A DNA stretch of 23,213 nt, from positions 1 through 23,213 of IMG/VR virus record IMGVR_UViG_3300047392_000324; one strand, 5' to 3'. The notes under the pieces are model-generated. The model was not told the DNA's origin and made no database searches. It worked only from the letters and a program-made list of their open reading frames with translations. Shown here piece after piece: positions 15,384-21,361 of this stretch; positions within the stretch are counted from its first letter, which is position 1, and every line of letters starts with the position of its first letter. Both the position numbers and the translations under genes were made by a program. Origin of the DNA: a virus.

Positions 15384-15560
15384 TTAAGCTTTGTTAGCCT
15401 CAGAAACTGATGTTCTTACTGCTTGTGCAATAGCTTTAATTTCTTGCATTTGTTTTCTAACTCTTGTACCAGCTGACTTGTTACCTTTTTCAGTAAATTT
15501 AGTTGCTTCTTCACGAGCGATGTTCAATGCTTCTTGGATTTGTTCTAGTTGTTCTAACAT
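15384..15560 (-). CDS. Histone H1-like protein (Hc1-type)
   Basis: The 58-residue protein starts MLEQLEQIQEALNIAREE and contains FTEKGNKSAGTRVRKQMQEI. The EKGNKxAGxRxRK pattern matches the small histone H1-like proteins common in Bacteroidetes, which bind DNA and help to compact it. The length is typical. It lies between the tmRNA terminator and the permuted tRNA. A TATAAATA box 22 nt upstream suggests late expression, which would fit a role in packaged or late-stage DNA. This gene is one of the better pointers to the host group. Confidence 0.85.
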   Translation of the reverse strand: MLEQLEQIQEALNIAREEATKFTEKGNKSAGTRVRKQMQEIKAIAQAVRTSVSEANKA

Positions 15561-15582
15561 TTTGTTAATTTTTAATTGTTAC

Positions 15583-15590
15583 TATTTATA
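15583..15590 (-). promoter_or_regulatory. T4-late-like promoter box
   Basis: The minus strand reads TATAAATA, the T4 late promoter consensus, 22 nt upstream of the histone-like start. The spacing would give a very short leader. Confidence 0.45.
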
Positions 15591-15614
15591 TCGGTGTTAC
15601 CCTAATTGTTTCAT

Positions 15615-15638
15615 AAAAAGCTACACTTTCGTAGTAGC
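15615..15638 (-). terminator. Terminator of the tmRNA
   Basis: On the minus strand GCTAC(T)AC closes on GTGTAGC over a GAAA loop and is followed by TTTTT at 15615-15619. It ends the coding piece of the permuted tmRNA. Confidence 0.75.
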
Positions 15639-15681
15639 CACGTGAATTTTGTTAACACTAGTTAAGAAAATTCAACCGCGA

Positions 15682-15711
15682 TTACGCGGCTAGTGCAAAG
15701 TTGTCGTTTGC
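15682..15711 (-). other. tmRNA tag reading frame
   Basis: The frame GCA AAC GAC AAC TTT ... ends in GCG TAA and encodes ANDNFALAA. With the alanine brought by the tmRNA this gives the tag AANDNFALAA, which ends in the ALAA degron recognised by ClpXP-type proteases. The stop codon lies in the loop of a GC-rich hairpin, as in cellular tmRNAs. Confidence 0.93.
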
Positions 15712-15853
15712 TTTTACTAATCATCTCTCCCTACCACATTCTATACTGTCAAAAGCCTGGTCATCCCCATGATTTTATTTTAATTTGGTGGAGATGGCGG
15801 GAATCGAACCCGCGTCCAATACAGTGTCAATAAGTGTCATCAACAACTAGTTG

Positions 15854-15927
15854 TAGGCAATGATGGACTCGAACCATCGACCTCCTCGGTATCAGCGAGG
15901 CGCTCTAACCAACTGAGCTAAATGCCT
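15854..15927 (-). tRNA. tRNA-Ile(GAU)
   Basis: Acceptor AGGCATT/ATTGCCT (one T-T mismatch at pair 6-67), D-stem GCTC/GAGC, anticodon stem CCTCG/CGAGG with loop CTGATAC (anticodon GAT), T-arm GATGG-TTCGAGT-CCATC. Discriminator A is followed by CAA, so CCA must be completed after transcription. It abuts the acceptor piece of the tmRNA. Confidence 0.9.
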
Positions 15928-15950
15928 ATATAATATGTTATTATATATCC

Positions 15951-16403
15951 TTAGTAATGTAAATCGATGAACAATAAATCTGTGTCATCGTCGTAGAAAA
16001 CTGGACAGAATGCCGGATGATACTGCTCTAGTAAATCGGTATCATTTAAATCAACTAATAGTTTAGCTGGATCCTCTATTTTTGGGTAGTTGGGTTCTTT
16101 ACCTAAAACTCGACGATCAATTTCAGCATTAAGATTAATATTGATTTGTTCTGCTTCATAGTATGCGTATCCTTTCTTTAAGAAAACGCCCCAACCAGTA
16201 CTTCTAGTTCCTGATGGATATACATTTCCTTCAGAATCTGTCATACCAGAAATATCAACACCGTCAAAATACTTATCTTCAACCCTTTGAATCATGACTT
16301 TTGCAGTCATTGGTATGTTTCGTTCTTTAATAAAGTCTAACAGGTCTTGAACCGTCATACCCTCTTCAGAGTCTATAAAATCAGATTTTTTAAGGATTTC
16401 CAT
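15951..16403 (-). CDS. Hypothetical protein, 150 residues
   Basis: The acidic protein starts MEILKKSDFIDSEEGMTVQD and ends with FYDDDTDLLFIDLHY. No motif I recognise; the pattern GMTVQDLLDFIKERNIPM suggests a helical N-terminal domain. It stands between tRNA-Leu(UAG) and tRNA-Ile, so it is embedded in the RNA cluster. Confidence 0.72.
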   Translation of the reverse strand: MEILKKSDFIDSEEGMTVQDLLDFIKERNIPMTAKVMIQRVEDKYFDGVDISGMTDSEGNVYPSGTRSTGWGVFLKKGYAYYEAEQININLNAEIDRRVLGKEPNYPKIEDPAKLLVDLNDTDLLEQYHPAFCPVFYDDDTDLLFIDLHY

Positions 16404-16421
16404 CTTATAATATTATTATTG

Positions 16422-16501
16422 TACCCAAGGTCAGACTCGAACTGACACGCCTTTCGACACGGTTTCTAAGACCGCTGTGTATACCATTCCACCACTCGGG
16501 C
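16422..16501 (-). tRNA. tRNA-Leu(UAG)
   Basis: Class II tRNA: acceptor GCCCGAG/CTTGGGT, D-arm GTG...CAC, anticodon stem GCGGT/ACCGT with loop CTTAGAA (anticodon TAG), long variable arm with GTCGAAAGGC, T-arm GTCAG-TTCGAGT-CTGAC. Discriminator A followed by CAA, so CCA is not encoded. It begins 8 nt after scaffold element E2. Confidence 0.93.
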
Positions 16502-16509
16502 AAGTTAAC

Positions 16510-16565
16510 GGGATGCTGTTTTGCTTTTTCCAATAAAAGTTTTGTATATTTGCTGGAAGCATCCC
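16510..16565 (-). ncRNA. Standalone scaffold element E2
   Basis: The ends GGGATGCT and AGCATCCC pair over 8 bp on the minus strand. The 5' strand continues TCCAGCAAATATA, with TCCA pairing to TGGA deeper in the element, and a CAAAAC stretch precedes the 3' strand. The first 21 nt align without gaps to E1 and to the two permuted-tRNA leaders. Both E1 and E2 are followed by GTTAA and then a tRNA, within 8 nt. Confidence 0.6.
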
Positions 16566-16586
16566 AAAGTTTTAACTTAACTCCAA

Positions 16587-16778
16587 TTAGTTAACTGGAG
16601 TATGGTAAGGGATTGAAGTGTCTGCTTTTGCAGAATCAACCACTGTTGAATCAGTTGCTACTTTTGTAGAATCTACTGCTGTAGAATCGGTTGTTGTTGT
16701 CGATGTAGATGCTCCGTTTCCGCAAGATGCTACGAAGATTGCGATTGTAGCCAAGGCTAAAATTGTTGCTTTTTTCAT
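16587..16778 (-). CDS. Small lipoprotein
   Basis: The 63-residue protein has a signal peptide MKKATILALATIAIFVASC with lipobox VASC before Gly; Cys19 would be lipidated. The mature part of about 45 residues is a low-complexity Thr/Ser/Asp/Val sequence (STTTTDSTAVDSTKVATD). Such short Thr/Ser-rich lipoproteins are typical of Bacteroidetes. The protein should sit in a host membrane; a role in exclusion or in masking the cell surface is possible but unsupported. Confidence 0.85.
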   Translation of the reverse strand: MKKATILALATIAIFVASCGNGASTSTTTTDSTAVDSTKVATDSTVVDSAKADTSIPYHTPVN

Positions 16779-16839
16779 AATTGTGTTGTTTGTTTTTTAA
16801 TTAAGTGATAATTTATATCGTGTTTTTTGATTTTGTTTC

Positions 16840-17196
16840 CTAAATCTTCTTAAATTCCATAAATTCTGTTGCTTTAATAGCATCTTTATAAAACTTCATT
16901 GCTGATTTATATGTCATTTTACGTCCACTTGGAGTTCTTAACTCTGTAAAACCACTAAACTCATATTGGTCATTTGGACCCCATAAAAGGTAATAAGTTT
17001 CATTAATTTTACCAGTTTGACTGTATTTTGTTCTAAATACAGTTTTATCAGTTCTCCAATCAGTTTGCGCAGTATTTAGACTTGTTGCTAATGCTACGTG
17101 TTTTGGTAGATCCGGGCCGTAATTAGGCTCAGTTCTTTGAAATTCTATTAGAACTTTCATTTGACCAATCGTATTGTGTTCAATTTTTCTGCTCAT
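16840..17196 (-). CDS. Hypothetical protein, 118 residues
   Basis: The frame starts MSRKIEHNTIGQMKVLIEF and has a repeated basic and aromatic composition with YYLLWGPNDQYEFSGF in the middle. No family is recognised. It lies 11 nt downstream of the 72-residue gene, in the exonuclease operon. Confidence 0.72.
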   Translation of the reverse strand: MSRKIEHNTIGQMKVLIEFQRTEPNYGPDLPKHVALATSLNTAQTDWRTDKTVFRTKYSQTGKINETYYLLWGPNDQYEFSGFTELRTPSGRKMTYKSAMKFYKDAIKATEFMEFKKI

Positions 17197-17207
17197 ATAA
17201 TTTTATT

Positions 17208-17426
17208 TTACCATGAATCAATGTCTGTTAAATCTAGTTCAGTTTTTGTTAGGTGACTATAAACAACAACTCCACTACCAATTCCATTTGGTGTTATTTT
17301 CCAAGTGAATAAACCGTATTCACCATAAATTGCTTTAATATGAGATAACCAATCATCATACATTTGTTGTTGTTTCTCATTAAGTTCCTCATGAACTACA
17401 GTTTTTCTCGTATTCTTTTCTGCCAT
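17208..17426 (-). CDS. Small hypothetical protein coupled to the exonuclease
   Basis: I place the start at 17426 (MAEKNTRKTVVHEELNEK) because that ATG shares its A with the exonuclease stop (TAATG). A start three codons upstream is also possible. The 72-residue protein is mixed alpha/beta with FTWKITPNGIGSGVVVYS near the end. Family unknown. Confidence 0.72.
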   Translation of the reverse strand: MAEKNTRKTVVHEELNEKQQQMYDDWLSHIKAIYGEYGLFTWKITPNGIGSGVVVYSHLTKTELDLTDIDSW

Positions 17427-18109
17427 TATTCCCAAATTTGATAAAACTTTCTAAATAATGCAACAACATCCATTGCATCTTCAATTGCATTATGTGTAAC
17501 AATACCTTCAATTCCAGCGCGTTCTTTACAAAGACCTAAACCTGGTGCAGCATCATCATTTTTCCAATCAATGTATAAAACTGAAGGATCTAATGTTCTA
17601 CCACGAGCTTTAAGACATTGCTTCCATCTTGGTAAACGCTCTAAGAACTTATTATCAAAGTTTGCAAAGTTCTTACCTGCAGCATTGAAATAATAAGGTT
17701 TCATTTTTGAAGTTAGGGCTGGGTAAGATTTACCATTTACAATTTCCATGTGTCCAGTTAAATCAAACTTACCATCTAAGGCTCCATTCTCCCATAAGAA
17801 TTGAAAGATTCTCTTAGCAACTTCATCTTCGTACATGTACTCTCGACCTGTTCGAACTTCAATTTCTTTTCGTTCCTCATCAGTACGAGCCATCTTATAT
17901 TCTAAGATGTCGGCAATCAATTGTCGATTCATGTTAATTGCAAAGATTTCGCCTTCAATTCTCTCTCTAACAATTGCAATTTCAAGTTGTGGTAATTCCT
18001 CTAAAGGTTTTACATCTACGGTATCTTCAACAACCAAACCAATTGATAAAGTTTGTGTGTTTTCATTGTCAATTCCAGTAGTTTCGATATCTATACTTAC
18101 ATAACGCAT
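17426..18109 (-). CDS. DEDD-family 3'-5' exonuclease
   Basis: Exo I motif is SIDIETTG with Asp7 and Glu9, Exo II is NFANFDNKF with Asp152, and Exo III is HNAIEDAMD with His206 and Asp211, as in the DEDDh group (DnaQ, RNase T, ExoX). It should remove nucleotides from DNA or RNA 3' ends with two metal ions. The stretch between Exo I and Exo II is longer than in minimal family members. A 3'-end trimming role in DNA replication or in tRNA 3' processing are both possible; the sequence does not decide. The start is preceded by the homing endonuclease gene at 12-nt spacing. Confidence 0.9.
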   Translation of the reverse strand: MRYVSIDIETTGIDNENTQTLSIGLVVEDTVDVKPLEELPQLEIAIVRERIEGEIFAINMNRQLIADILEYKMARTDEERKEIEVRTGREYMYEDEVAKRIFQFLWENGALDGKFDLTGHMEIVNGKSYPALTSKMKPYYFNAAGKNFANFDNKFLERLPRWKQCLKARGRTLDPSVLYIDWKNDDAAPGLGLCKERAGIEGIVTHNAIEDAMDVVALFRKFYQIWE

Positions 18110-18121
18110 TTTTTATTTATT

Positions 18122-18763
18122 TTAATTGTTAATTTTATATCTCCATATAAATCCTCCTGCAGATTTTCTATTAGAATTTATATCTGTTGAAGATGAAATG
18201 TTTCTTTGATTAATTTTTAATTCTATTGAAGCGGCTTTGCAACTTTCCCATTCTTTAATAAAATTAAATTCTTTGTCATATTGCAAAATCGGTTTGTTTT
18301 TCTTTTCAAAAAAAGAAGCAGGATGTTTCTTACCTTTTCTAGAAAGTGATATTTTTTCTAAAGTTTCTTTAGAAGCTTTTTTACCTAATCTATTTGTGTT
18401 TCCTTTCTGTACATCAGACATTTTTTGTCTAGATTCTTTTGAAAAATTATATCCATTTTCAATAATATCTCTATCATTTTTAAGGTCGCATGTTTTTCTA
18501 AACTCAAGTATTAAAAACTCTTCTCTTTTTTTAACATCTTCAGTGTCTTTATAGTTTTCAAGTTTTTCAATAATTTCCATTATTGGTTTTAAATCTTTAT
18601 CTAAAAGACTTTTAATCCATGCTCCTTTTCTATCTTTATGTCCTTCACATTTTCCGGAATGTATATGTTGTCTGTATCTTCCATCTGGATTAACGCTTCG
18701 ACCGACATATTTAACATCATTAGTTATTGGACATTTAAGAGTATAAAAATAAACTGTTTTCAT
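18122..18763 (-). CDS. GIY-YIG homing endonuclease with NUMOD domains
   Basis: The N-terminal 100 residues have a GIY-YIG nuclease variant, VYFYTL and VKYVGRS, with Arg in RYRQH and a later Glu. Then come NUMOD3-type repeats (SRQKMSDVQKGN and TLEKISLSRKGKKH) and a C-terminal NUMOD1-like region, ILQYDKEFNFIKEWES to GGFIWRY. These DNA-binding modules are typical of Seg-type free-standing homing endonucleases of T4-like phages. The gene is inserted between the HAD genes and the exonuclease, and its A/T-rich codons fit a selfish element. No intron is evident around it. Confidence 0.9.
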   Translation of the reverse strand: MKTVYFYTLKCPITNDVKYVGRSVNPDGRYRQHIHSGKCEGHKDRKGAWIKSLLDKDLKPIMEIIEKLENYKDTEDVKKREEFLILEFRKTCDLKNDRDIIENGYNFSKESRQKMSDVQKGNTNRLGKKASKETLEKISLSRKGKKHPASFFEKKNKPILQYDKEFNFIKEWESCKAASIELKINQRNISSSTDINSNRKSAGGFIWRYKINN

Positions 18764-18778
18764 TAGTAAAATATTTTT

Positions 18779-18786
18779 TATTTATA
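18779..18786 (-). promoter_or_regulatory. T4-late-like promoter box
   Basis: TATAAATA on the minus strand, 15 nt upstream of the homing endonuclease start. T4 seg genes often carry late promoters; the assignment here rests on the octamer only. Confidence 0.4.
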
Positions 18787-18834
18787 TATCAATACTTTGT
18801 TAAAAATATCAATACTAATGTATTTCATAATTTA

Positions 18835-19425
18835 TTATTTTAAAAATTTTAATACTTTTTCTTTAATTCCTGATTGTTTAATACCTTCCATTGATCTTGG
18901 AGTCAAGACAAAGTTTTCTAGTCCCCATGTTCGTTCAATGTTATCATAGTTTTTAGCCATGTTTAAGTCATCAATCGCAACCCAATGAGTAACTTCAGGA
19001 TGACGTTGTAACCATTCTAAGATTTCAACATGTCTCTCTTGTTCTAACATCCAAGTTCGGTTCCAATTAATGTCCTCATCTTTAAGATGTGCAGCGCCTC
19101 CATCATTATATAAGTCTCGACAGAATGCAGTTGCATCAATTGGACGCTTAATGATTCCTTGTGACTCATAGTAATCACCCAGTTCCTCTACAGTTGCCCA
19201 TCTTTTCCAGTCTGATGATACTACTATCTCAGCTCCGGTTTCCTCGATGATTGAATTAAGTATAGCTACTGCCTTCTTATTAAAGTTATCGAAACGATAC
19301 TGAACATCTAATGACATAACAGATTGACTCATCTTACGACCAGCTTTTTGCTGTTTCTTAATTCGACCTCCCCATTCAGTAGAAAGGCAAATTACTCCAT
19401 CATTATCTAAAAATATAACTTTCAT
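18835..19425 (-). CDS. HAD-family phosphatase-like protein A (RNA-repair-associated type)
   Basis: Motif I is FLDNDGV with Asp7 and Asp9; motif II is VVSSDWK with Ser70 or Ser71; the acidic motif IV is VAIDDLN with Asp152 and Asp153. The SSDW pattern and the TGAEIV strand match the HAD domains described in Swiss-Army-Knife RNA repair proteins, as I recall that family. Most members remove phosphate from an end or a small molecule. It is paralogous to the next gene upstream and follows it by 1 nt. The substrate is unknown. Confidence 0.85.
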   Translation of the reverse strand: MKVIFLDNDGVICLSTEWGGRIKKQQKAGRKMSQSVMSLDVQYRFDNFNKKAVAILNSIIEETGAEIVVSSDWKRWATVEELGDYYESQGIIKRPIDATAFCRDLYNDGGAAHLKDEDINWNRTWMLEQERHVEILEWLQRHPEVTHWVAIDDLNMAKNYDNIERTWGLENFVLTPRSMEGIKQSGIKEKVLKFLK

Positions 19426-19426
19426 T

Positions 19427-19999
19427 TTAATAATTTAATTCAATTACTGTTTTGTTTAATTTATTAACTGCTTCATAGAAGTAAGTTTCGTTAAATCCAT
19501 CTTTATTTCTTGGAGATGGTAGTACATGCACAAAATGATTTTTTTGACCATATAACATATCTGAATCATCATCGATAATAATGTAATTTTCTACTCCTGA
19601 ATCGTTAATATATTTTTGTTGTTCTTCTTCTGACCAGTTAACATGTCGAAATTTTAAATCATTTTCTAAATAGTATTTGATTTCTAATCCTCTTGGAATA
19701 TGAATACCTTGAGTTCTCATTAAAGGTGTAATACCAATAATTTCGCCATGCATTTCTTCAAGTTCCCATACTTTTTTCATGAAATCAATACCACTTATTC
19801 TCCAACTAGAACTAATAACAATCTTTGCTCCAGTTTCATCAATCAACTTATTTAACAATTCTTTGCTTTGTACACAAAATCTTTGATAGTGATCTTTACG
19901 ACCATCTTCCCAAGTCCATTCTTGATATTTACATTCACCGTTCTTATATGCATTTTCGCAATTAAGAACTCCATCTATGTCCAAGAATATTATTTTCAT
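19427..19999 (-). CDS. HAD-family phosphatase-like protein B (RNA-repair-associated type)
   Basis: Motif I is FLDIDGV with Asp7 and Asp9; motif II is VISSSWR (63-65); the acidic motif is IIIDDDSDM (143-145). The domain is the same as in the downstream neighbour, but the sequences differ widely, so the duplication is old or the genes were acquired separately. It stands directly behind promoter motif copy 3 and would be the first gene of a unit of HAD, HAD, homing endonuclease and exonuclease. Confidence 0.87.
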   Translation of the reverse strand: MKIIFLDIDGVLNCENAYKNGECKYQEWTWEDGRKDHYQRFCVQSKELLNKLIDETGAKIVISSSWRISGIDFMKKVWELEEMHGEIIGITPLMRTQGIHIPRGLEIKYYLENDLKFRHVNWSEEEQQKYINDSGVENYIIIDDDSDMLYGQKNHFVHVLPSPRNKDGFNETYFYEAVNKLNKTVIELNY

Positions 20000-20032
20000 A
20001 TACTTTATACTCTATTTTGTTATTTTGTTTCT

Positions 20033-20048
20033 TATGTAAATATAAACA
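20033..20048 (-). promoter_or_regulatory. Promoter-like motif copy 3
   Basis: Identical 16-mer to the copies at 7891 and 10107, 33 nt upstream of the HAD B start and directly behind the terminator of the preceding gene. Three identical copies in the same setting make a phage promoter likely. Confidence 0.65.
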
Positions 20049-20061
20049 ATTTATTTCACAT

Positions 20062-20098
20062 AAAAAAATCCTGATCAATTTATTTTCGATCAGGATTT
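20062..20098 (-). terminator. Rho-independent terminator
   Basis: Minus-strand stem AATCCTGATC/GATCAGGATT (10 bp) followed by seven T. It lies 21 nt after the stop of the 345-residue gene. Confidence 0.9.
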
Positions 20099-20119
20099 AA
20101 ATATTTCTAAAAAGAACTT

Positions 20120-21157
20120 TTAGTGTTCTTCTTTTCCGTGTTCTTCTTCTGATCCAGCTGGTTTAAGTAGAGCTTCTACAATAGCAATAATTGCCAGATA
20201 TTTAGCAGTTGCTGTAATAAAATGAACTACAGTACCGATTCCTGGAATTAAGTGTAAAATTTGGTGTTCAGCTGCATGTTTTACATTATACTCAACAACA
20301 ACTCCAATGATTGTAGCTAGTGCTGCAAATTCAAATGGTCCTGGTGCTCCAGCCAATTCTGTTGCATAATATGAAAACTTATTTAAAGCTCCACCTGCTA
20401 CTTTTTCTGCAGCTTGTTTAACTTTATCTAAAAGACTAAATGGAGGAATATGGTGCATTTTGTGTGCAATTGCAGAAACAAATGGAATACCAGATCCACT
20501 CTCTTCTACCATATCAGTAAAATCAATGTCACCATTAATTACAGCTTCATTAATCATCATTGTAATTGCCAATTCAAAAGATTCATTAGTATCTTCTTTT
20601 GCGGCTTCGGCTCCAGCTTTTGCTGCTTGAGAAACAAATCCTGAAAGAGCCCAATTTTTCATAGCAGCGGCACAAGACTTAAGTTGTTTAACCTCTTCAA
20701 TTAAAGCATTTTTTGTCTTTTCTCCAGCATTATCTAATTTTTCTTTAATAACTTTAGAAGCTTTTGCGGCTTCAGCATTATAATAACCAGATGCTACTTT
20801 CCATGCAGATTCTAAAGCTTCTTTAATTTTAGAAGCAATAAGTTTAACAATATTAATGATATTACCGCCTAATTTAACGATTTTTTCTTGGGTATCTGTT
20901 AATGCTTTTTTACCTTTAGTTTTAGCAACTTCAATAGCATTGTCAAATTTAGCCTTCATTTTATTAACTAAACTTTCCTCATTGATTGCTTCAGTAAATG
21001 CATTATCAAAAATACCGGATTCAATAATAACTTTAGTTTCATCTAAGTATGATTTCATGTCCTCGAATTGAGCAACTATATTAAATATAAGTTCTCTTCT
21101 TGATTCAACTAAACTCTTGTTAGTATGAAATTGATTATAGGATAATAATTGATTCAC
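20120..21157 (-). CDS. Candidate virion-internal protein with membrane segments
   Basis: The 345-residue protein starts MNQLLSYNQFHTNKSLVE, which is only loosely like the capsid-targeting module but has a similar hydrophobic-aromatic pattern and a Leu-Val-Glu before Ser. The N-terminal 190 residues are helical and Lys/Ala-rich. The C-terminal part has hydrophobic segments, FAALATIIGVVVEYNV and LIPGIGTVVHFITATAKYLA, which could insert in a membrane. Combined with the single-gene unit and a strong terminator this fits an abundant structural or injected protein, but this is inference. No enzyme motif is seen. Confidence 0.8.
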   Translation of the reverse strand: MNQLLSYNQFHTNKSLVESRRELIFNIVAQFEDMKSYLDETKVIIESGIFDNAFTEAINEESLVNKMKAKFDNAIEVAKTKGKKALTDTQEKIVKLGGNIINIVKLIASKIKEALESAWKVASGYYNAEAAKASKVIKEKLDNAGEKTKNALIEEVKQLKSCAAAMKNWALSGFVSQAAKAGAEAAKEDTNESFELAITMMINEAVINGDIDFTDMVEESGSGIPFVSAIAHKMHHIPPFSLLDKVKQAAEKVAGGALNKFSYYATELAGAPGPFEFAALATIIGVVVEYNVKHAAEHQILHLIPGIGTVVHFITATAKYLAIIAIVEALLKPAGSEEEHGKEEH

Positions 21158-21196
21158 AAGTATTTACTTTATTTCTTTTTCTATATATTCTCTAAT

Positions 21197-21230
21197 AAAA
21201 AAGGGTAGGATCAGACGCGTTCTGCCTACC
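21197..21230 (-). terminator. Terminator of the second RNA cluster
   Basis: Minus-strand stem GGTAGG/CCTACC with an inner CAGA/TCTG pairing and an ACGCG loop, followed by a CTTTTTT run. It lies after the last tRNA-like gene and before the 345-residue CDS. Confidence 0.88.
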
Positions 21231-21275
21231 GAGACCTTGTCGTTAACTTTCGTCAGAGCGTACCAAGACACATTG
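21231..21275 (-). other. Short interval between tRNA-like gene and terminator
   Basis: The 45 nt include CTTGG and CAAGG segments (minus strand) that could form a weak hairpin over GTTAACG. No gene is seen. Confidence 0.35.
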
Positions 21276-21354
21276 TTGCGATTAGAGGAATCGAACCTCC
21301 CAGGGGTATATCTACCAAATCAACTCATGAGATTGACCTTACACCGATATCGCA
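21276..21354 (-). tRNA. Atypical tRNA-like gene, anticodon CAU
   Basis: Acceptor TGCGATA pairs with AATCGCA apart from the last pair; T-arm GGAGG-TTCGATT-CCTCT is normal. A stem TCAAT/GTTGA closes the loop CTCATGA, anticodon CAT. The D region is only about 12 nt (normal is about 17), and 19 nt with a GGTA/TACC hairpin stand in the variable position. An alternative fold pairs ATATC with GATAT around the whole middle. It could be a diverged elongator Met or Ile2 tRNA, or a tRNA-like RNA. Discriminator A followed by CAA. Confidence 0.6.
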
Positions 21355-21361
21355 ATATAAC

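Larger units (their letters stand above)
15615..15853 (-). ncRNA. ssrA: Circularly permuted (two-piece) tmRNA
   Basis: tmRNA rescues stalled ribosomes and tags the nascent peptide for degradation. The acceptor piece comes first (15786 to about 15853): GGACGCGGG-TTCGATT-CCCGC, acceptor CATCTCC, discriminator A, encoded CCA at 15786-15788. A 17-nt linker follows, then the coding piece from 15768 downward: GGGGATGACCAGGCTTTTGA, a tag frame, a hairpin with the stop codon, a further hairpin (GAATTTT/AAAATTC) and a terminator. GGGGATG pairs with CATCTCC and gives G3-U70, the alanine identity pair. ACAGT in the coding piece pairs with ACTGT in the acceptor piece, as helix P2. Permuted tmRNA is known in alphaproteobacteria, some betaproteobacteria and cyanobacteria; in this phage context it is unexpected. 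Confidence 0.93.
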
